Notes: generated from the letters alone by a model not told the origin. A DNA stretch of 64,000 nt from Mycobacterium sp. SVM_VP21 (GCA_024758765.1 CP101406.1:558001-622000), one strand, 5' to 3'; positions 1 to 8,781 are shown, counted from the first letter of the stretch. A program made the numbers and translations.

Positions 1-1066
1 CCAGGGCCACCGCCATTGCATCGATGTCACCCATGAAGCCGCCCCGATCTGCAGTCACGGACTCGGCGCACGCCGCCACCGGCAACGGCACCCCCAGATC
101 CCCGCCCTGGGCGGCGACCATCGCAGTGAACCGGTCCATCGCGGTGCCATCACGCAGGGTCTGCGCGGGATCCACACGGTCGATCCCGGCCAGCGCCAGC
201 ATCTCACTCGCCAGCCGCACCGTCAGCGCCACCACATCGGCCGGGCCGCCGCCGGCCAGCACTTCGAGGGCTTCGGCCACCTCGATGGCGTTGCCGACGG
301 TGCACCCCAGCGGCGTGCTCATCTCGGTGAGCAGGGCTCGGGTGGCGACCCCGTGCGCCACGCCCAGTCCGACCATCATCCGGGCCAGTTCCCGGGCCTG
401 CTCGGCGGAGCGCATGAACGCGCCCGACCCGACCTTGACGTCCAAGACCAGGGCTGCGGTGCCCTCGGCGAGCTTCTTGCTCATCACCGAGCTGGCGATC
501 AGCGGCAGCGATTCCACCGTGGCGGTGACGTCACGCAACGCGTAGAGCTTGGCGTCGGCCGGCGCCAGAGTGCCGGCCGCGAAGACCGCCGCGCCGACGC
601 CGGCCAACTGCTCGCGCAGCCTTGTCGTAGACAGCGCCACCTCGAAACCCGCGATCGATTCCAGCTTGTCCAAGGTGCCGCCGGTGTGGCCCAAGCCGCG
701 CCCCGACGCGCTCGGTACCGCAGCTCCGCAGGCGGCGACGACGGCGACCAGCGGCAGCGTGATCTTGTCGCCGACACCACCGGTGGAGTGCTTGTCCACG
801 GTTTTCAGGGGCATGCCGCCGCGGCTCAGGTCGGTGAAGTCCATCCGCTCCCCCGAGGCGATCATCGCCGAGGTCCAGCGCACGGTTTCGGCCGCGTCCA
901 TCCCACGCAGGTAGATCGCCATCAGCAGCGCCGACATCTGCTCTTCGGCGACCAGCCCTGCGGTGTAGCCGTCGATCAGCCAGTCGATCCCGGCATCGGG
1001 CAGCCGGTGGCCGTCACGCTTGGTGGCAATCAGCGTCGGGGCGTCAAAGGAGGCCAGCACGCTCAT
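1..1066 (-). CDS. deoA: Thymidine phosphorylase DeoA (C-terminus cut by window edge)
   Basis: Phosphorolysis of thymidine or deoxyuridine to the base plus 2-deoxyribose-1-phosphate, in cytosolic pyrimidine salvage. The start is the ATG at 1066-1064, giving MSVLASFDAPTLIATKRDG, typical of actinobacterial DeoA. The frame stays open to base 1 and the last visible residues (GDIDAMAVAL) match the family. About 355 residues are visible; the family is usually about 430, so the C-terminal part lies outside. The start overlaps the cdd stop as ATGA, so the two are translationally coupled. The next gene beyond the left edge cannot be seen. Confidence 0.95.
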   Translation of the reverse strand, partial: MSVLASFDAPTLIATKRDGHRLPDAGIDWLIDGYTAGLVAEEQMSALLMAIYLRGMDAAETVRWTSAMIASGERMDFTDLSRGGMPLKTVDKHSTGGVGDKITLPLVAVVAACGAAVPSASGRGLGHTGGTLDKLESIAGFEVALSTTRLREQLAGVGAAVFAAGTLAPADAKLYALRDVTATVESLPLIASSVMSKKLAEGTAALVLDVKVGSGAFMRSAEQARELARMMVGLGVAHGVATRALLTEMSTPLGCTVGNAIEVAEALEVLAGGGPADVVALTVRLASEMLALAGIDRVDPAQTLRDGTAMDRFTAMVAAQGGDLGVPLPVAACAESVTADRGGFMGDIDAMAVAL

Positions 1067-1455
1067 GGCAGCGCATCGGGCCCGAAAGCGTCCGGCAGCA
1101 GCTCGGCCAACGGCCGTGGCCCCGCCGGGTGGTCGATGAGCAGCTCGGAGCCACCGTGTTCGAGCAGTACCTGGCGGCAGCGACCGCACGGCATCAGCAG
1201 ATTCCCATCGGCGTTGCTGCACGACAGCGCCACCAGCCGGCCGCCGCCGGCGGCGTAGAGCCCACAGACCACCGCGCACTCAGCGCACAGGCCCAGCCCA
1301 TATGAGACATTTTCCACATTGCAGCCGGTGACGACCCGGCCGTCGTCGGTCAGTCCGGCCGCGCCGACGCGCAGTCCCGAGTACGGCGCGTAGGCATTAG
1401 CTGAAACATTGATTGCGTTGCGCCGCAACATATCCCAGTCCACTTCGTGGGACAT
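1063..1455 (-). CDS. cdd: Cytidine deaminase
   Basis: Hydrolytic deamination of cytidine and deoxycytidine to uridine and deoxyuridine. The 130-residue length fits the small tetrameric class. The zinc site is visible as CAE, where Cys replaces the His of the dimeric class and Glu is the proton shuttle, plus the PCGRC motif supplying two further Cys ligands. It is the first gene of a minus-strand salvage operon with deoA, which follows with a 4-bp overlap. It is divergent from the sdh operon across about 240 bp (1456-1698), in which no secure promoter or operator was recognised. Confidence 0.97.
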   Translation of the reverse strand: MSHEVDWDMLRRNAINVSANAYAPYSGLRVGAAGLTDDGRVVTGCNVENVSYGLGLCAECAVVCGLYAAGGGRLVALSCSNADGNLLMPCGRCRQVLLEHGGSELLIDHPAGPRPLAELLPDAFGPDALP

Positions 1456-1698
1456 TCAACAGATCCCCTGTCGACCTGAGCGCACCACATCACCTCGTCC
1501 GTCCGTCAGCAACGATCAAATTTCAGCGTAGTCGCAGGCCTTGGCTACTCGTCAGTAACTTTTACGTGGTCGTTTCGGACCTGTTGATGGGTTTAGAGTC
1601 CTTGCCGAGGTTTATTAACAGCGATGGCGTTGCGGAGCGACCGTACGCACGGTATAGGCCGGGCGCAGCGGGCCGCCGCAGAAAATTTGGAGGCGCTG

Positions 1699-2130
1699 AT
1701 GACGGCGACATCCGCGGATGCGGCGACGCCGGGGACCCGGACGGATGGGATGCGGTTCCGGCGGCAGAGTCTGTACAAGGGCGACCCGGGAATGTGGGCG
1801 TTCGCGCTGCACCGGATCACCGGTGCGACGATCTTCTTCTTCCTGTTTGTCCACGTGCTCGACACGGCCCTGGTGCGGGTAAGCCCGGAGGCCTACACCG
1901 AGGTGATCGCGACCTACAAGACCCCGCTGGTCGGCCTGATGGAGCTGGGCCTGGTGGCCGCGGTGCTGTTCCACGGTCTCAACGGGGTCCGGCTGATCCT
2001 GATCGACTTCTGGTGGCAGGGCACTCGCTGGCACCGCCAGATGCTGGTGGCCGTCGGCGCCATCTGGCTGGTGGTAATGGTCCCGGTCGTGGTTCGGATC
2101 GGCATGCACATGGTGGAGCGGTTCCTATGA
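1699..2130 (+). CDS. sdhC: Succinate dehydrogenase cytochrome b556 subunit SdhC
   Basis: Membrane anchor subunit of complex II. From the chosen ATG it is 143 residues, and the start has a GGAGG at 1689-1693 with normal spacing. An upstream in-frame start at 1624 lacks such a site and would add a non-conserved tail. Three hydrophobic segments are visible (roughly residues 35-55, 75-95 and 115-135), with HRITGATIFFFLFVHVLD around the first, a region expected to contribute to heme or quinone binding. It overlaps sdhD by ATGA. Order C-D-A-B is that of the mycobacterial Rv3316-Rv3319 enzyme. Confidence 0.93.
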   Translation: MTATSADAATPGTRTDGMRFRRQSLYKGDPGMWAFALHRITGATIFFFLFVHVLDTALVRVSPEAYTEVIATYKTPLVGLMELGLVAAVLFHGLNGVRLILIDFWWQGTRWHRQMLVAVGAIWLVVMVPVVVRIGMHMVERFL

Positions 2131-2594
2131 GCACAACTGACGTACAAAGCAGCCGGGGCCCGATAGCTCCGGTTCGCGGCCTGGACCGCGACCGTCCGGC
2201 CAGCCTCGGCGACCCGCGCGCGCCGCAGCAGCACAGCGGGATGCCCAACTTCGAGAAGTACACCTGGCTGTTCATGCGGTTCTCCGGCGCCGTGCTGATC
2301 TTCCTGGTGCTCGGGCACCTGTTCGTCATGCTGATGTGGCAGAACGGCGTGTACCGCATTGACTTCAACTACGTGGCGGAGCGCTGGCACTCGCCGTTCT
2401 GGCAGATCTGGGACCTGGTCCTGCTGTGGCTGGCGGAACTGCACGGCGGCAACGGCCTGCGCACGATCATCGGCGACTACACCCGCAGCTCGCGCAGCCG
2501 GTTCTGGCTGATGACGCTGCTGGCGGTGTCGATCATCTTCACGCTGGCACTGGGCAGCTACGTGCTGCTGAGCTTCGACGCGAACATTTCTTGA
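2127..2594 (+). CDS. sdhD: Succinate dehydrogenase membrane anchor subunit SdhD
   Basis: Second membrane anchor of complex II, 155 residues, starting in the ATGA that ends sdhC. About 45 polar N-terminal residues precede the conserved part (NFEKYTWLFMRFSGAVLIF). Three hydrophobic helices follow near residues 55-75, 95-110 and 130-150, and HLFVMLMW and ELHGGNGLR are recognisable family segments. It probably pairs with SdhC to hold heme b and the menaquinone site. sdhA follows after 33 bp. Confidence 0.93.
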   Translation: MSTTDVQSSRGPIAPVRGLDRDRPASLGDPRAPQQHSGMPNFEKYTWLFMRFSGAVLIFLVLGHLFVMLMWQNGVYRIDFNYVAERWHSPFWQIWDLVLLWLAELHGGNGLRTIIGDYTRSSRSRFWLMTLLAVSIIFTLALGSYVLLSFDANIS

Positions 2595-2627
2595 CGGCAG
2601 ATTCGGTAGCGAACGGGTGATATCGCG

Positions 2628-4382
2628 GTGATTCAAGAACATCGATACGACGTGGTGATCGTCGGTGCAGGCGGCGCCGGGATGCGCGCGGCGGTGGAAG
2701 CCGCGCCTCGCGCTCGTACTGCAGTACTGACCAAGCTGTACCCCACGCGTAGCCACACCGGCGCAGCCCAGGGCGGCATGTGCGCCGCGCTGGCCAACGT
2801 CGAGGACGACAACTGGGAGTGGCACGCCTTCGACACCGTCAAGGGCGGCGACTACCTGGCCGACCAGGACGCGGTGGAGATCATGGCCAAAGAGGCCATC
2901 GACGCCGTGCTGGACCTGGAGAACATGGGCATGCCGTTCTCCCGGACCCCCGAGGGCCGCATCGACCAGCGCCGGTTCGGCGGGCACACCCGCGACCACG
3001 GCAAGGCTCCGGTGCGCCGCGCGTGTTACGCCGCCGACCGGACCGGCCACATGATCCTGCAGACGCTGTACCAAAACTGCGTCAAGCACGGCGTGGAGTT
3101 CTTCAACGAGTTCTACGCGCTGGACCTGGTGCTCACCGAGACGCCGTCGGGCCCCGTGGCCACCGGCATCGTTGCCTACGAGCTGGCGACCGGTGACATC
3201 CACGTCTTCCATGCCAAGGCCATCGTGTTCGCCACCGGCGGCTCGGGCCGGATGTACAAGACCACCTCGAATGCGCACACCCTGACCGGCGACGGCCTGG
3301 GCATCGTCTTCCGCAAGGGACTCCCGCTCGAAGACATGGAGTTCCACCAGTTCCACCCGACCGGTCTGGCCGGCCTGGGGATCCTGATCTCCGAGGCCGT
3401 TCGCGGCGAGGGCGGCCGGTTGCTCAACGCCGACGGTGAGCGGTTCATGGAGCGCTACGCCCCGACCATCGTCGACCTGGCCCCGCGCGACATCGTGGCC
3501 CGCTCGATGGTGCTCGAGGTGCTCGAGGGCCGCGGCGCCGGACCGAACAAGGACTACGTCTACATCGACGTGCGTCACCTCGGCGAAGAGGTGCTCGAGG
3601 AGAAGCTGCCCGACATCACCGAATTCGCCCGCACCTACCTGGGCGTGGACCCGGTCAAGGAACTGGTGCCCGTGTACCCGACCTGCCACTACGTGATGGG
3701 CGGCATCCCGACCACCAACACCGGACAGGTGCTGCGCGACAACACCAACACCGTGCCGGGCCTCTACGCCGCCGGCGAATGCGCCTGCGTGTCGGTGCAC
3801 GGCGCCAACCGGCTCGGCACCAACTCGCTGCTGGACATCAACGTGTTCGGCCGCCGTGCGGGGATCGCCGCCGCCGAATACGCCAACGCGCACGACTTCG
3901 TCGACATGCCGGAGAACCCCGCCGAGATGGTGACCGGCTGGGTGTCCGACATCCTCTCCGAGCACGGCAACGAGCGCGTCGCCGACATCCGGGGTGCGCT
4001 GCAGCAGTCGATGGACAACAACGCTGCGGTGTTCCGCACCGAGAAGACCCTCAAGCAGGCGCTGAGCGATATCCATGCGCTGAAAGAGCGGTACGCCCGG
4101 ATCACCGTGCACGACAAGGGCAAGCGCTTCAACTCCGACCTGTTGGAGGCGATCGAGCTGGGCTTCCTGCTGGAGCTGGCCGAGGTCACCGTGTTGGGTG
4201 CGTTGAACCGCCAGGAGTCGCGCGGCGGACACGCCCGCGAGGACTACCCCAACCGCGACGACGTCAACTACATGCGCCACACCATGGCCTACAAGGAAGG
4301 CCCGGATCTGATCGCCGATATCCGGCTGGACTACAAGCCGGTGGTGCAGACCCGCTACGAACCGAAGGAACGGAAGTACTGA
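2628..4382 (+). CDS. sdhA: Succinate dehydrogenase flavoprotein subunit SdhA
   Basis: FAD-containing catalytic subunit that oxidises succinate to fumarate and feeds electrons to SdhB. It is 584 residues, the usual length. The GxGxxG dinucleotide motif is at residues 13-18 (GAGGAG), the covalent flavin His is H43 within SHTGAAQGG, and the HPTG and RGEGG segments of the active site lie further on. The start is GTG; there is no better ATG before the Rossmann motif. The stop overlaps the sdhB start by one base (TGATG). Confidence 0.98.
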   Translation: MIQEHRYDVVIVGAGGAGMRAAVEAAPRARTAVLTKLYPTRSHTGAAQGGMCAALANVEDDNWEWHAFDTVKGGDYLADQDAVEIMAKEAIDAVLDLENMGMPFSRTPEGRIDQRRFGGHTRDHGKAPVRRACYAADRTGHMILQTLYQNCVKHGVEFFNEFYALDLVLTETPSGPVATGIVAYELATGDIHVFHAKAIVFATGGSGRMYKTTSNAHTLTGDGLGIVFRKGLPLEDMEFHQFHPTGLAGLGILISEAVRGEGGRLLNADGERFMERYAPTIVDLAPRDIVARSMVLEVLEGRGAGPNKDYVYIDVRHLGEEVLEEKLPDITEFARTYLGVDPVKELVPVYPTCHYVMGGIPTTNTGQVLRDNTNTVPGLYAAGECACVSVHGANRLGTNSLLDINVFGRRAGIAAAEYANAHDFVDMPENPAEMVTGWVSDILSEHGNERVADIRGALQQSMDNNAAVFRTEKTLKQALSDIHALKERYARITVHDKGKRFNSDLLEAIELGFLLELAEVTVLGALNRQESRGGHAREDYPNRDDVNYMRHTMAYKEGPDLIADIRLDYKPVVQTRYEPKERKY

Positions 4383-5251
4383 TGTCCTCCTCAGCTGACT
4401 CCGGTTGCTGCTCGTCCGAGGGCGGTTGCTGCTCCCCCGGGTCGTCGAGCGCGGCACCGGCGGCGTTGGTCGACTCTGCCCCCGCCGGTGACCCGCCGCT
4501 GCCCCCGGTTCCCGAGGGCGCGCAGATGGTCACGCTCAAGATCGCCCGGTACAACCCGGAAAACCCGGACGCCTACGCCGCCACCGGCGGCTGGCAGAGC
4601 TTCCGGGTTCCGGCGCTGCCGACCGACCGGTTGCTCAACCTGCTGATCTACGTGAAGAGCTACCTGGACGGCACGCTGACCTTCCGCCGGTCCTGCGCGC
4701 ACGGCGTGTGTGGTTCCGACGGGGTGCGGGTCAACGGCAACAACAAGCTGGCCTGCAAGCTGCTGATGCGCGACATCCTGCCCAAAAAGCCGAGCAAGGA
4801 ACTGACGCTGACCATCGAACCGCTGCGCGGGCTTCCGGTGGAAAAAGACCTCGTGGTCAACATGGAACCGTTCATGGACGCCTACAAGGCGGTCAAGCCG
4901 TACCTGATCACCTCGGGCAACCACCCCACCCGCGAGCACATCCAGAGCCAGACCGACCGGGCGCGCTACGACGACACCACCAAGTGCATCCTGTGCGCCA
5001 TCTGCACCACCAGTTGCCCGGTGTACTGGAGCGAGGGTGCCTACTTCGGGCCGGCCGCGATCGTCAACGCCCACCGGTTCATCTTCGACAGCCGTGACGA
5101 GGCCGCCGCCGAGCGCCTGGACATCCTCAACGAGGTCGACGGGGTGTGGCGCTGCCGCACCACGTTCAACTGCACGGACGCCTGCCCTCGCGGTATCGAG
5201 ATCACCAAGGCGATCCAGGAGGTCAAGCGGGCGCTGATGTTCGCTCGCTGA
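4382..5251 (+). CDS. sdhB: Succinate dehydrogenase iron-sulfur subunit SdhB, with Cys-rich N-terminal extension
   Basis: Electron-transfer subunit of complex II, 289 residues. All three cluster motifs are present: a [2Fe-2S] site in SCAHGVCG with a later Cys in KLAC, a [4Fe-4S] site in CILCAICTTSCP, and a [3Fe-4S] site in CRTTFNCTDACP. The odd part is an N-terminal extension of about 45 residues with two CC pairs (C9-C10, C16-C17) in a Ser/Gly-rich tract. I do not recall this from M. tuberculosis SdhB, which is about 263 residues. The ATG at 4382 is coupled to the sdhA stop, so the extension is probably translated. A hairpin terminator follows. Confidence 0.97.
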   Translation: MSSSADSGCCSSEGGCCSPGSSSAAPAALVDSAPAGDPPLPPVPEGAQMVTLKIARYNPENPDAYAATGGWQSFRVPALPTDRLLNLLIYVKSYLDGTLTFRRSCAHGVCGSDGVRVNGNNKLACKLLMRDILPKKPSKELTLTIEPLRGLPVEKDLVVNMEPFMDAYKAVKPYLITSGNHPTREHIQSQTDRARYDDTTKCILCAICTTSCPVYWSEGAYFGPAAIVNAHRFIFDSRDEAAAERLDILNEVDGVWRCRTTFNCTDACPRGIEITKAIQEVKRALMFAR

Positions 5252-5273
5252 TTTCCGCCGCGACCGACGTGCA

Positions 5274-5306
5274 AGCCCCCAATTTCGCCCACGAAATGGG
5301 GGCTTT
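5274..5306 (+). terminator. Hairpin terminator after sdhB
   Basis: An inverted repeat (AGCCCCCAATTTCG paired with CGAAATGGGGGCT, one bulge) around a 4-nt loop, ended by TTT. It lies 22 bp after the sdhB stop and before the next gene on the same strand, so it probably ends the sdhCDAB transcript. Confidence 0.75.
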
Positions 5307-5343
5307 CGCGTGTGGTCACCACCACCGTGATAGGACACTGAGC

Positions 5344-6135
5344 ATGCATTGGTACACCGGCAACACCGTCTACGACACCGTCCTGACCTTCGCGTTCGGC
5401 TTCGCGGCGTTCGTGATCATCGGCGGCTTCTTCGGTCAGAGCTCCTACGGCCGGTTCTCGACGACCAAGCTCGGCCTGAACCTGAACCCCAAGTTCGGCT
5501 GGTGGCTGATGGAGATCCCGGCGACCGTGGTGTTTCTGGTCGCCTACCTGAGCGGGCCGCACCGCTTCGAACCGACGTCGCTGGTGCTGGCCGGGATCTG
5601 GGCGCTGCACTACGCCAACCGCGGCTGGTTCTTCCCGCTGGCCATCCGCCAGGTGCCGGGCAAGCGCAGCACCTTCAACATCTCGGTGGTGGTGATGGGC
5701 ATGCTCGTCACCTCCATGCACGGCTACCTCAACGGTGCACTGTTCAGCCACGACTATTTCGGCCAGTACGGCACCGGCTGGCTGACCGATCCGCGGTTCC
5801 TGATCGGCCTGGTGATTTACCTGTGCGGTTTCGCCCTGCTGGTCAACTCCGAGTCGATCGTGCGCAACCTGCGCGACAAGAACAACCCCGGCGGCGCCGA
5901 GTACAAGATCCCGTTCGGCGGCGGCTTCCGCTTCGTCACCAGCCCGGCCTATCTGGGCGAGATGATCGCCTGGACCGGCTTCGCGGTGCTGACCTGGGCG
6001 CTGCCCGGTGTCGCCATCCTGCTGATCACCGCCGGCAACCTGATCCCCCGCGCGCTGGGCACCCACAAGTGGTACCAGGAGAAGTTCGTCGACTACCCCA
6101 CCGACCGCAAGGCACTGCTGCCGTTCCTGATCTGA
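5344..6135 (+). CDS. 3-oxo-5-alpha-steroid 4-dehydrogenase family (DUF1295-like) membrane protein
   Basis: A 263-residue polytopic membrane protein of the steroid 5-alpha-reductase family, which uses NADPH to reduce the delta-4 double bond of 3-oxosteroids or other enones. Length matches animal SRD5A proteins (about 255-260). Conserved C-terminal elements are visible: NLR, G..YKIPFGG, P.YLGE (residues about 200-206) and the end segment HKWYQEKFVDYP. About six hydrophobic segments are present. The ATG at 5344 follows the sdhB terminator, so it is a separate unit. The substrate is unknown; sterol or steroid metabolism is plausible in mycobacteria. Confidence 0.85.
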   Translation: MHWYTGNTVYDTVLTFAFGFAAFVIIGGFFGQSSYGRFSTTKLGLNLNPKFGWWLMEIPATVVFLVAYLSGPHRFEPTSLVLAGIWALHYANRGWFFPLAIRQVPGKRSTFNISVVVMGMLVTSMHGYLNGALFSHDYFGQYGTGWLTDPRFLIGLVIYLCGFALLVNSESIVRNLRDKNNPGGAEYKIPFGGGFRFVTSPAYLGEMIAWTGFAVLTWALPGVAILLITAGNLIPRALGTHKWYQEKFVDYPTDRKALLPFLI

Positions 6136-6148
6136 GGCGCGCCGACCC

Positions 6149-6209
6149 GCCGAGCGTGAAGCCACCTTCACGTTCGGCCGCCGAGCGTGAAGCCACCTTC
6201 ACATTCGGC
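6149..6209. repeat. Tandem pair of 30-nt palindromic repeats (terminator-like)
   Basis: Two adjacent copies of GCCGAGCGTGAA-(gccac)-CTTCACrTTCGGC, at 6149-6178 and 6180-6209. Each folds into a hairpin, and the copies differ at one base. They lie just after the steroid-reductase-like gene. A diverged pair of the same element sits at 9780-9836. They probably act as a transcription terminator or a small dispersed palindromic repeat. Confidence 0.8.
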
Positions 6210-6257
6210 GGCGGCGGGCGCTCGTCACACTTAGGCGAGCCGGCTCGTCTAACGGGT

Positions 6258-6851
6258 ATGACTACCAAACCCCGCATCGACCCACTGCCGCCGAAACGCA
6301 CCAACATGCTGGTGCGTGCCATGTACCGCTACGCCAAGCGGCGCTTCGGTGAAGTGCCGGAGCCCTTCGCCGTCGCCGCGCATCATCCGCGACTGCTGGT
6401 GGCCAATGCGGTGCATGAAGGCCTGCTGCAGTCCGCGTCGCGCAAGCTGCCAGCCGGCCCGCGGGATCTGGCGGTGCTCTGGACCGCCCGCACCGTCGGT
6501 TGCTCCTGGTGCGTGGACTTCGGATCCATGCTGCAACGCCTGGAGGGCATCGACACCGACCGGCTGAAGCACATCGATGACTACGCGACCTCCCCGCTCT
6601 ACAGCGAGGACGAGCGGGCCGCCATCGCCTACGCCGACGCGATGACCACCGATCCGCATTCGGTCACCGACGAACAGGTCGCCGATCTGCAGCACCGGTT
6701 CGGCGACGCCGGCGTGATCGAGCTGACCTACCAGATCGGGGTGGAGAACATGCGATCCCGGATGTACTCCGCACTGGGCATCACCGAGCAGGGCTTCAAC
6801 TCCGGAGACGCCTGCCGGGTGCCCTGGGCCACCGAAGATCAACGAGGCTGA
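6258..6851 (+). CDS. Carboxymuconolactone decarboxylase / AhpD-like family protein
   Basis: A 197-residue protein of the CMD/AhpD superfamily. The redox-active CxxC is visible in RTVGCSWCVDF, with a downstream partly acidic helix (EDERAAIAYADAM) typical of the family. Members act in peroxide defence, as alkylhydroperoxidases, or as decarboxylases; the CxxC favours a thiol-redox role. The start ATG at 6258 follows the double hairpin repeat. It converges on, and overlaps by 13 bp, the F420-type PPOX gene on the other strand. Substrate unknown. Confidence 0.85.
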   Translation: MTTKPRIDPLPPKRTNMLVRAMYRYAKRRFGEVPEPFAVAAHHPRLLVANAVHEGLLQSASRKLPAGPRDLAVLWTARTVGCSWCVDFGSMLQRLEGIDTDRLKHIDDYATSPLYSEDERAAIAYADAMTTDPHSVTDEQVADLQHRFGDAGVIELTYQIGVENMRSRMYSALGITEQGFNSGDACRVPWATEDQRG

Positions 6852-7330
6852 CTCGCCGGAGTGATCTCGATGTAGGCGATCGGGAGTCCGGCCGCCGCAC
6901 TGCCCTTGTCCAGACCGCGCTCGAAGATCCGCATCACCGGACTCCAATTGGCGGCGATCGCGTGTTCGGCGACCGCATGGTCGGACTCGGGCAGAATCCG
7001 GGCGATCGCGGCAACCGGTTGCCCCTCGGGTTTGCCGCGCAGGCTGCTGGGGACCACGACGACGTTCGGGTTGTTGCGGATTCGTTTGACCTTGCCGGTG
7101 GACGCGTCGGTGCGCACGTAGAGCTTTCCGGCATCGACGCCGTGGTTGATCGGGCTCGGCATCGCCTCCCCCGAGCGCTTGAACGTGACCAACAGGATCT
7201 GCCGAGACTTGTCGAAGCCGGTGAAGTCCACACCGGTGGGATTGCCGATGGCAAAGGCATCGCGGTGGCGCATCTTGTCCATGGCGCGAAACATCAACGC
7301 ACCCAACTTCTTTGAGATGCTATTGGCCAC
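6839..7330 (-). CDS. PPOX-class F420-dependent oxidoreductase, nitroreductase-like
   Basis: A 163-residue split-beta-barrel flavin/deazaflavin-binding protein. The core GKLYVRTDASTGKVKRIRNN, followed by VVVVPSSLRGKPEG, is characteristic of mycobacterial F420-dependent PPOX proteins. Its ATG lies within the end of sigJ (11-bp overlap), so it is probably translated from the sigJ transcript. That places an F420 reductase under the same promoter as a stress sigma factor. Substrate unknown. Confidence 0.85.
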   Translation of the reverse strand: MANSISKKLGALMFRAMDKMRHRDAFAIGNPTGVDFTGFDKSRQILLVTFKRSGEAMPSPINHGVDAGKLYVRTDASTGKVKRIRNNPNVVVVPSSLRGKPEGQPVAAIARILPESDHAVAEHAIAANWSPVMRIFERGLDKGSAAAGLPIAYIEITPASQPR

Positions 7331-8246
7331 GTTTCTGCTCCGATCGGCTAGCTGGGCGCAGCGGGGATCCGGTGAACTTGTCCGGGTTGGCGATATCCCA
7401 GATCGCCACCACTCGCCCGTCGCGCACCGTCATCGCGGTGCCCCGCGGCATCAGCTCGGGGAACCCGTCGGCGCCGGGCGCGCCCGGGGTGTAGGCGCCG
7501 AGTTCGCCGTTGACCAGCGCCAGCTGATTCGCGGTGATCAGGGTCGGACCGTAGCGGCGTGCCAGGCCGAGCAGGAACCGCGCCACCTTCTCTGGACCGC
7601 GAATGACCCGCGGAGCGGTCGGCGCCCGGCGATTCGCGTCGCCGGTGAACGTCACATCGGGGTGTAGCAGCGCCACCACGGCCGCGAGATCGCCGGATGC
7701 CATCGCGGCCATCAGTGAGCCGACCGCCTCGTCGTGGCGCGGATCAGGCTGCGGCGGCGGATCAGCGGTGACGGCCTTGCGGGCACGTGACGCCAGCTGG
7801 CGGGCGGCGGCTTCAGTGGTGTTGAGCACCCCGGCCACTTCGCTGAACGGCACCGCAAACCCGTCGTGCAGCACAAACGCCACCCGCTGATCGGGAGTCA
7901 GCCGCTCCAGCACCACCATGGCGGCGAACCGGGCGTCTTCACCGGCCACCACCGACGACAACGGATCGGCGTCGTCGGTGGTAGTCACCACCGGCTCGGG
8001 CAGCCACTCGCCGAAGTAGGCTTCCCGCCGCCGCGACGCCGAGCGCAGCCGGTCCAGGCCCAGACGACTCACCACGGTGGTCAGCCAGGCCCGCGGGTCG
8101 ACGATGTGGTCACGCTCGGCGGCGTCGAAGCGCAGCCAGGCGTCCTGCACGATGTCCTCGGCGTCGGCGAACATGCCGGTGAGCCGGTAGGCCACCGCCA
8201 GTAGGTGAGGCCGCAGCGCCTCGAAGTCCTCCACCGATGCCGTCAT
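7320..8246 (-). CDS. sigJ: ECF RNA polymerase sigma factor SigJ (ECF41 type)
   Basis: A 308-residue extracytoplasmic-function sigma factor. Sigma region 2 spans about residues 8-75 (FEALRPHLLAVAYRLTG, then DAEDIVQDAWLR), region 4 about 110-160 (LERLTPDQRVAFVLHD with a helix-turn-helix), and a C-terminal SnoaL-like domain runs from about 180 to 290. This domain order defines the ECF41/SigJ class, in which the C-terminal domain regulates activity instead of a separate anti-sigma factor. The ATG at 8246 gives the family length (M. tuberculosis SigJ about 312). It is followed by, and overlaps, the F420 PPOX gene. Confidence 0.9.
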   Translation of the reverse strand: MTASVEDFEALRPHLLAVAYRLTGMFADAEDIVQDAWLRFDAAERDHIVDPRAWLTTVVSRLGLDRLRSASRRREAYFGEWLPEPVVTTTDDADPLSSVVAGEDARFAAMVVLERLTPDQRVAFVLHDGFAVPFSEVAGVLNTTEAAARQLASRARKAVTADPPPQPDPRHDEAVGSLMAAMASGDLAAVVALLHPDVTFTGDANRRAPTAPRVIRGPEKVARFLLGLARRYGPTLITANQLALVNGELGAYTPGAPGADGFPELMPRGTAMTVRDGRVVAIWDIANPDKFTGSPLRPASRSEQKRGQ

Positions 8247-8272
8247 CGCCACCAGCCTAGGCGCGGGATCGG

Positions 8273-8710
8273 TCAGTGCGGCGCCTCGTCGCCGGGCCGC
8301 AGGCCCACCAGGACGATGACGCAGACCGCCAGCATCGCGATGCTCAAGCTGTAGAGACCGGCGTCGACGAGATTCTCCTGCCATATCCCGCTATGGTGAC
8401 CGGCGCCCGCGATCGGAGTGGACCGGCCGGTACCGAAGATCGCCGCCGCCAGGGTGCTGGCCCAGTTCACGTAGGTCCCGTAGAGCGCCAACCAGAACAA
8501 CGCGGTCAGCCAGCGCGCCGAGAGCCTCAACCGGCCCCATAGCAGACCGAGCGCCAACAGAAACAGGCCGTTCATCACGCCTTCCAGGTGCGCGGACAAC
8601 CCCATCCGGGGATTGCTCATCGCCCCGGTGGCCATGCCGGTGAGCAGGCCCAACAGAAACAGGAAGACGCCGTGCCACAACAGAGCTCGGCCCTTGTCCG
8701 CAGCCATCAT
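8273..8710 (-). CDS. Hydroxylaminobenzene mutase-like membrane protein
   Basis: A 145-residue membrane protein with four hydrophobic segments (about residues 10-30, 45-62, 70-92 and 115-138). The segment NPRMGLSAHLEGVMNGLFLL and the length resemble HAB mutases, which rearrange hydroxylaminobenzene to aminophenol during nitroarene degradation. That is by family resemblance only; no catalytic residue can be verified. It lies 26 bp upstream of the sigJ ATG on the same strand and may be its operon partner. Confidence 0.65.
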   Translation of the reverse strand: MMAADKGRALLWHGVFLFLLGLLTGMATGAMSNPRMGLSAHLEGVMNGLFLLALGLLWGRLRLSARWLTALFWLALYGTYVNWASTLAAAIFGTGRSTPIAGAGHHSGIWQENLVDAGLYSLSIAMLAVCVIVLVGLRPGDEAPH

Positions 8711-8781
8711 CGGCCGACCTTAGATCCGGACAACGCCGTGGGACTGCCGAACGGGGCAATTGCGGCCTTAATGTCGTTGGC

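Noticed and set aside
1914..4457. An 847-codon open frame antisense to sdhD and sdhA
   Set aside because: It mirrors the codon structure of the real sdh genes in high-GC DNA, has a His/Val/Arg-rich composition with no recognisable motif, and sdhA on the other strand is certain.
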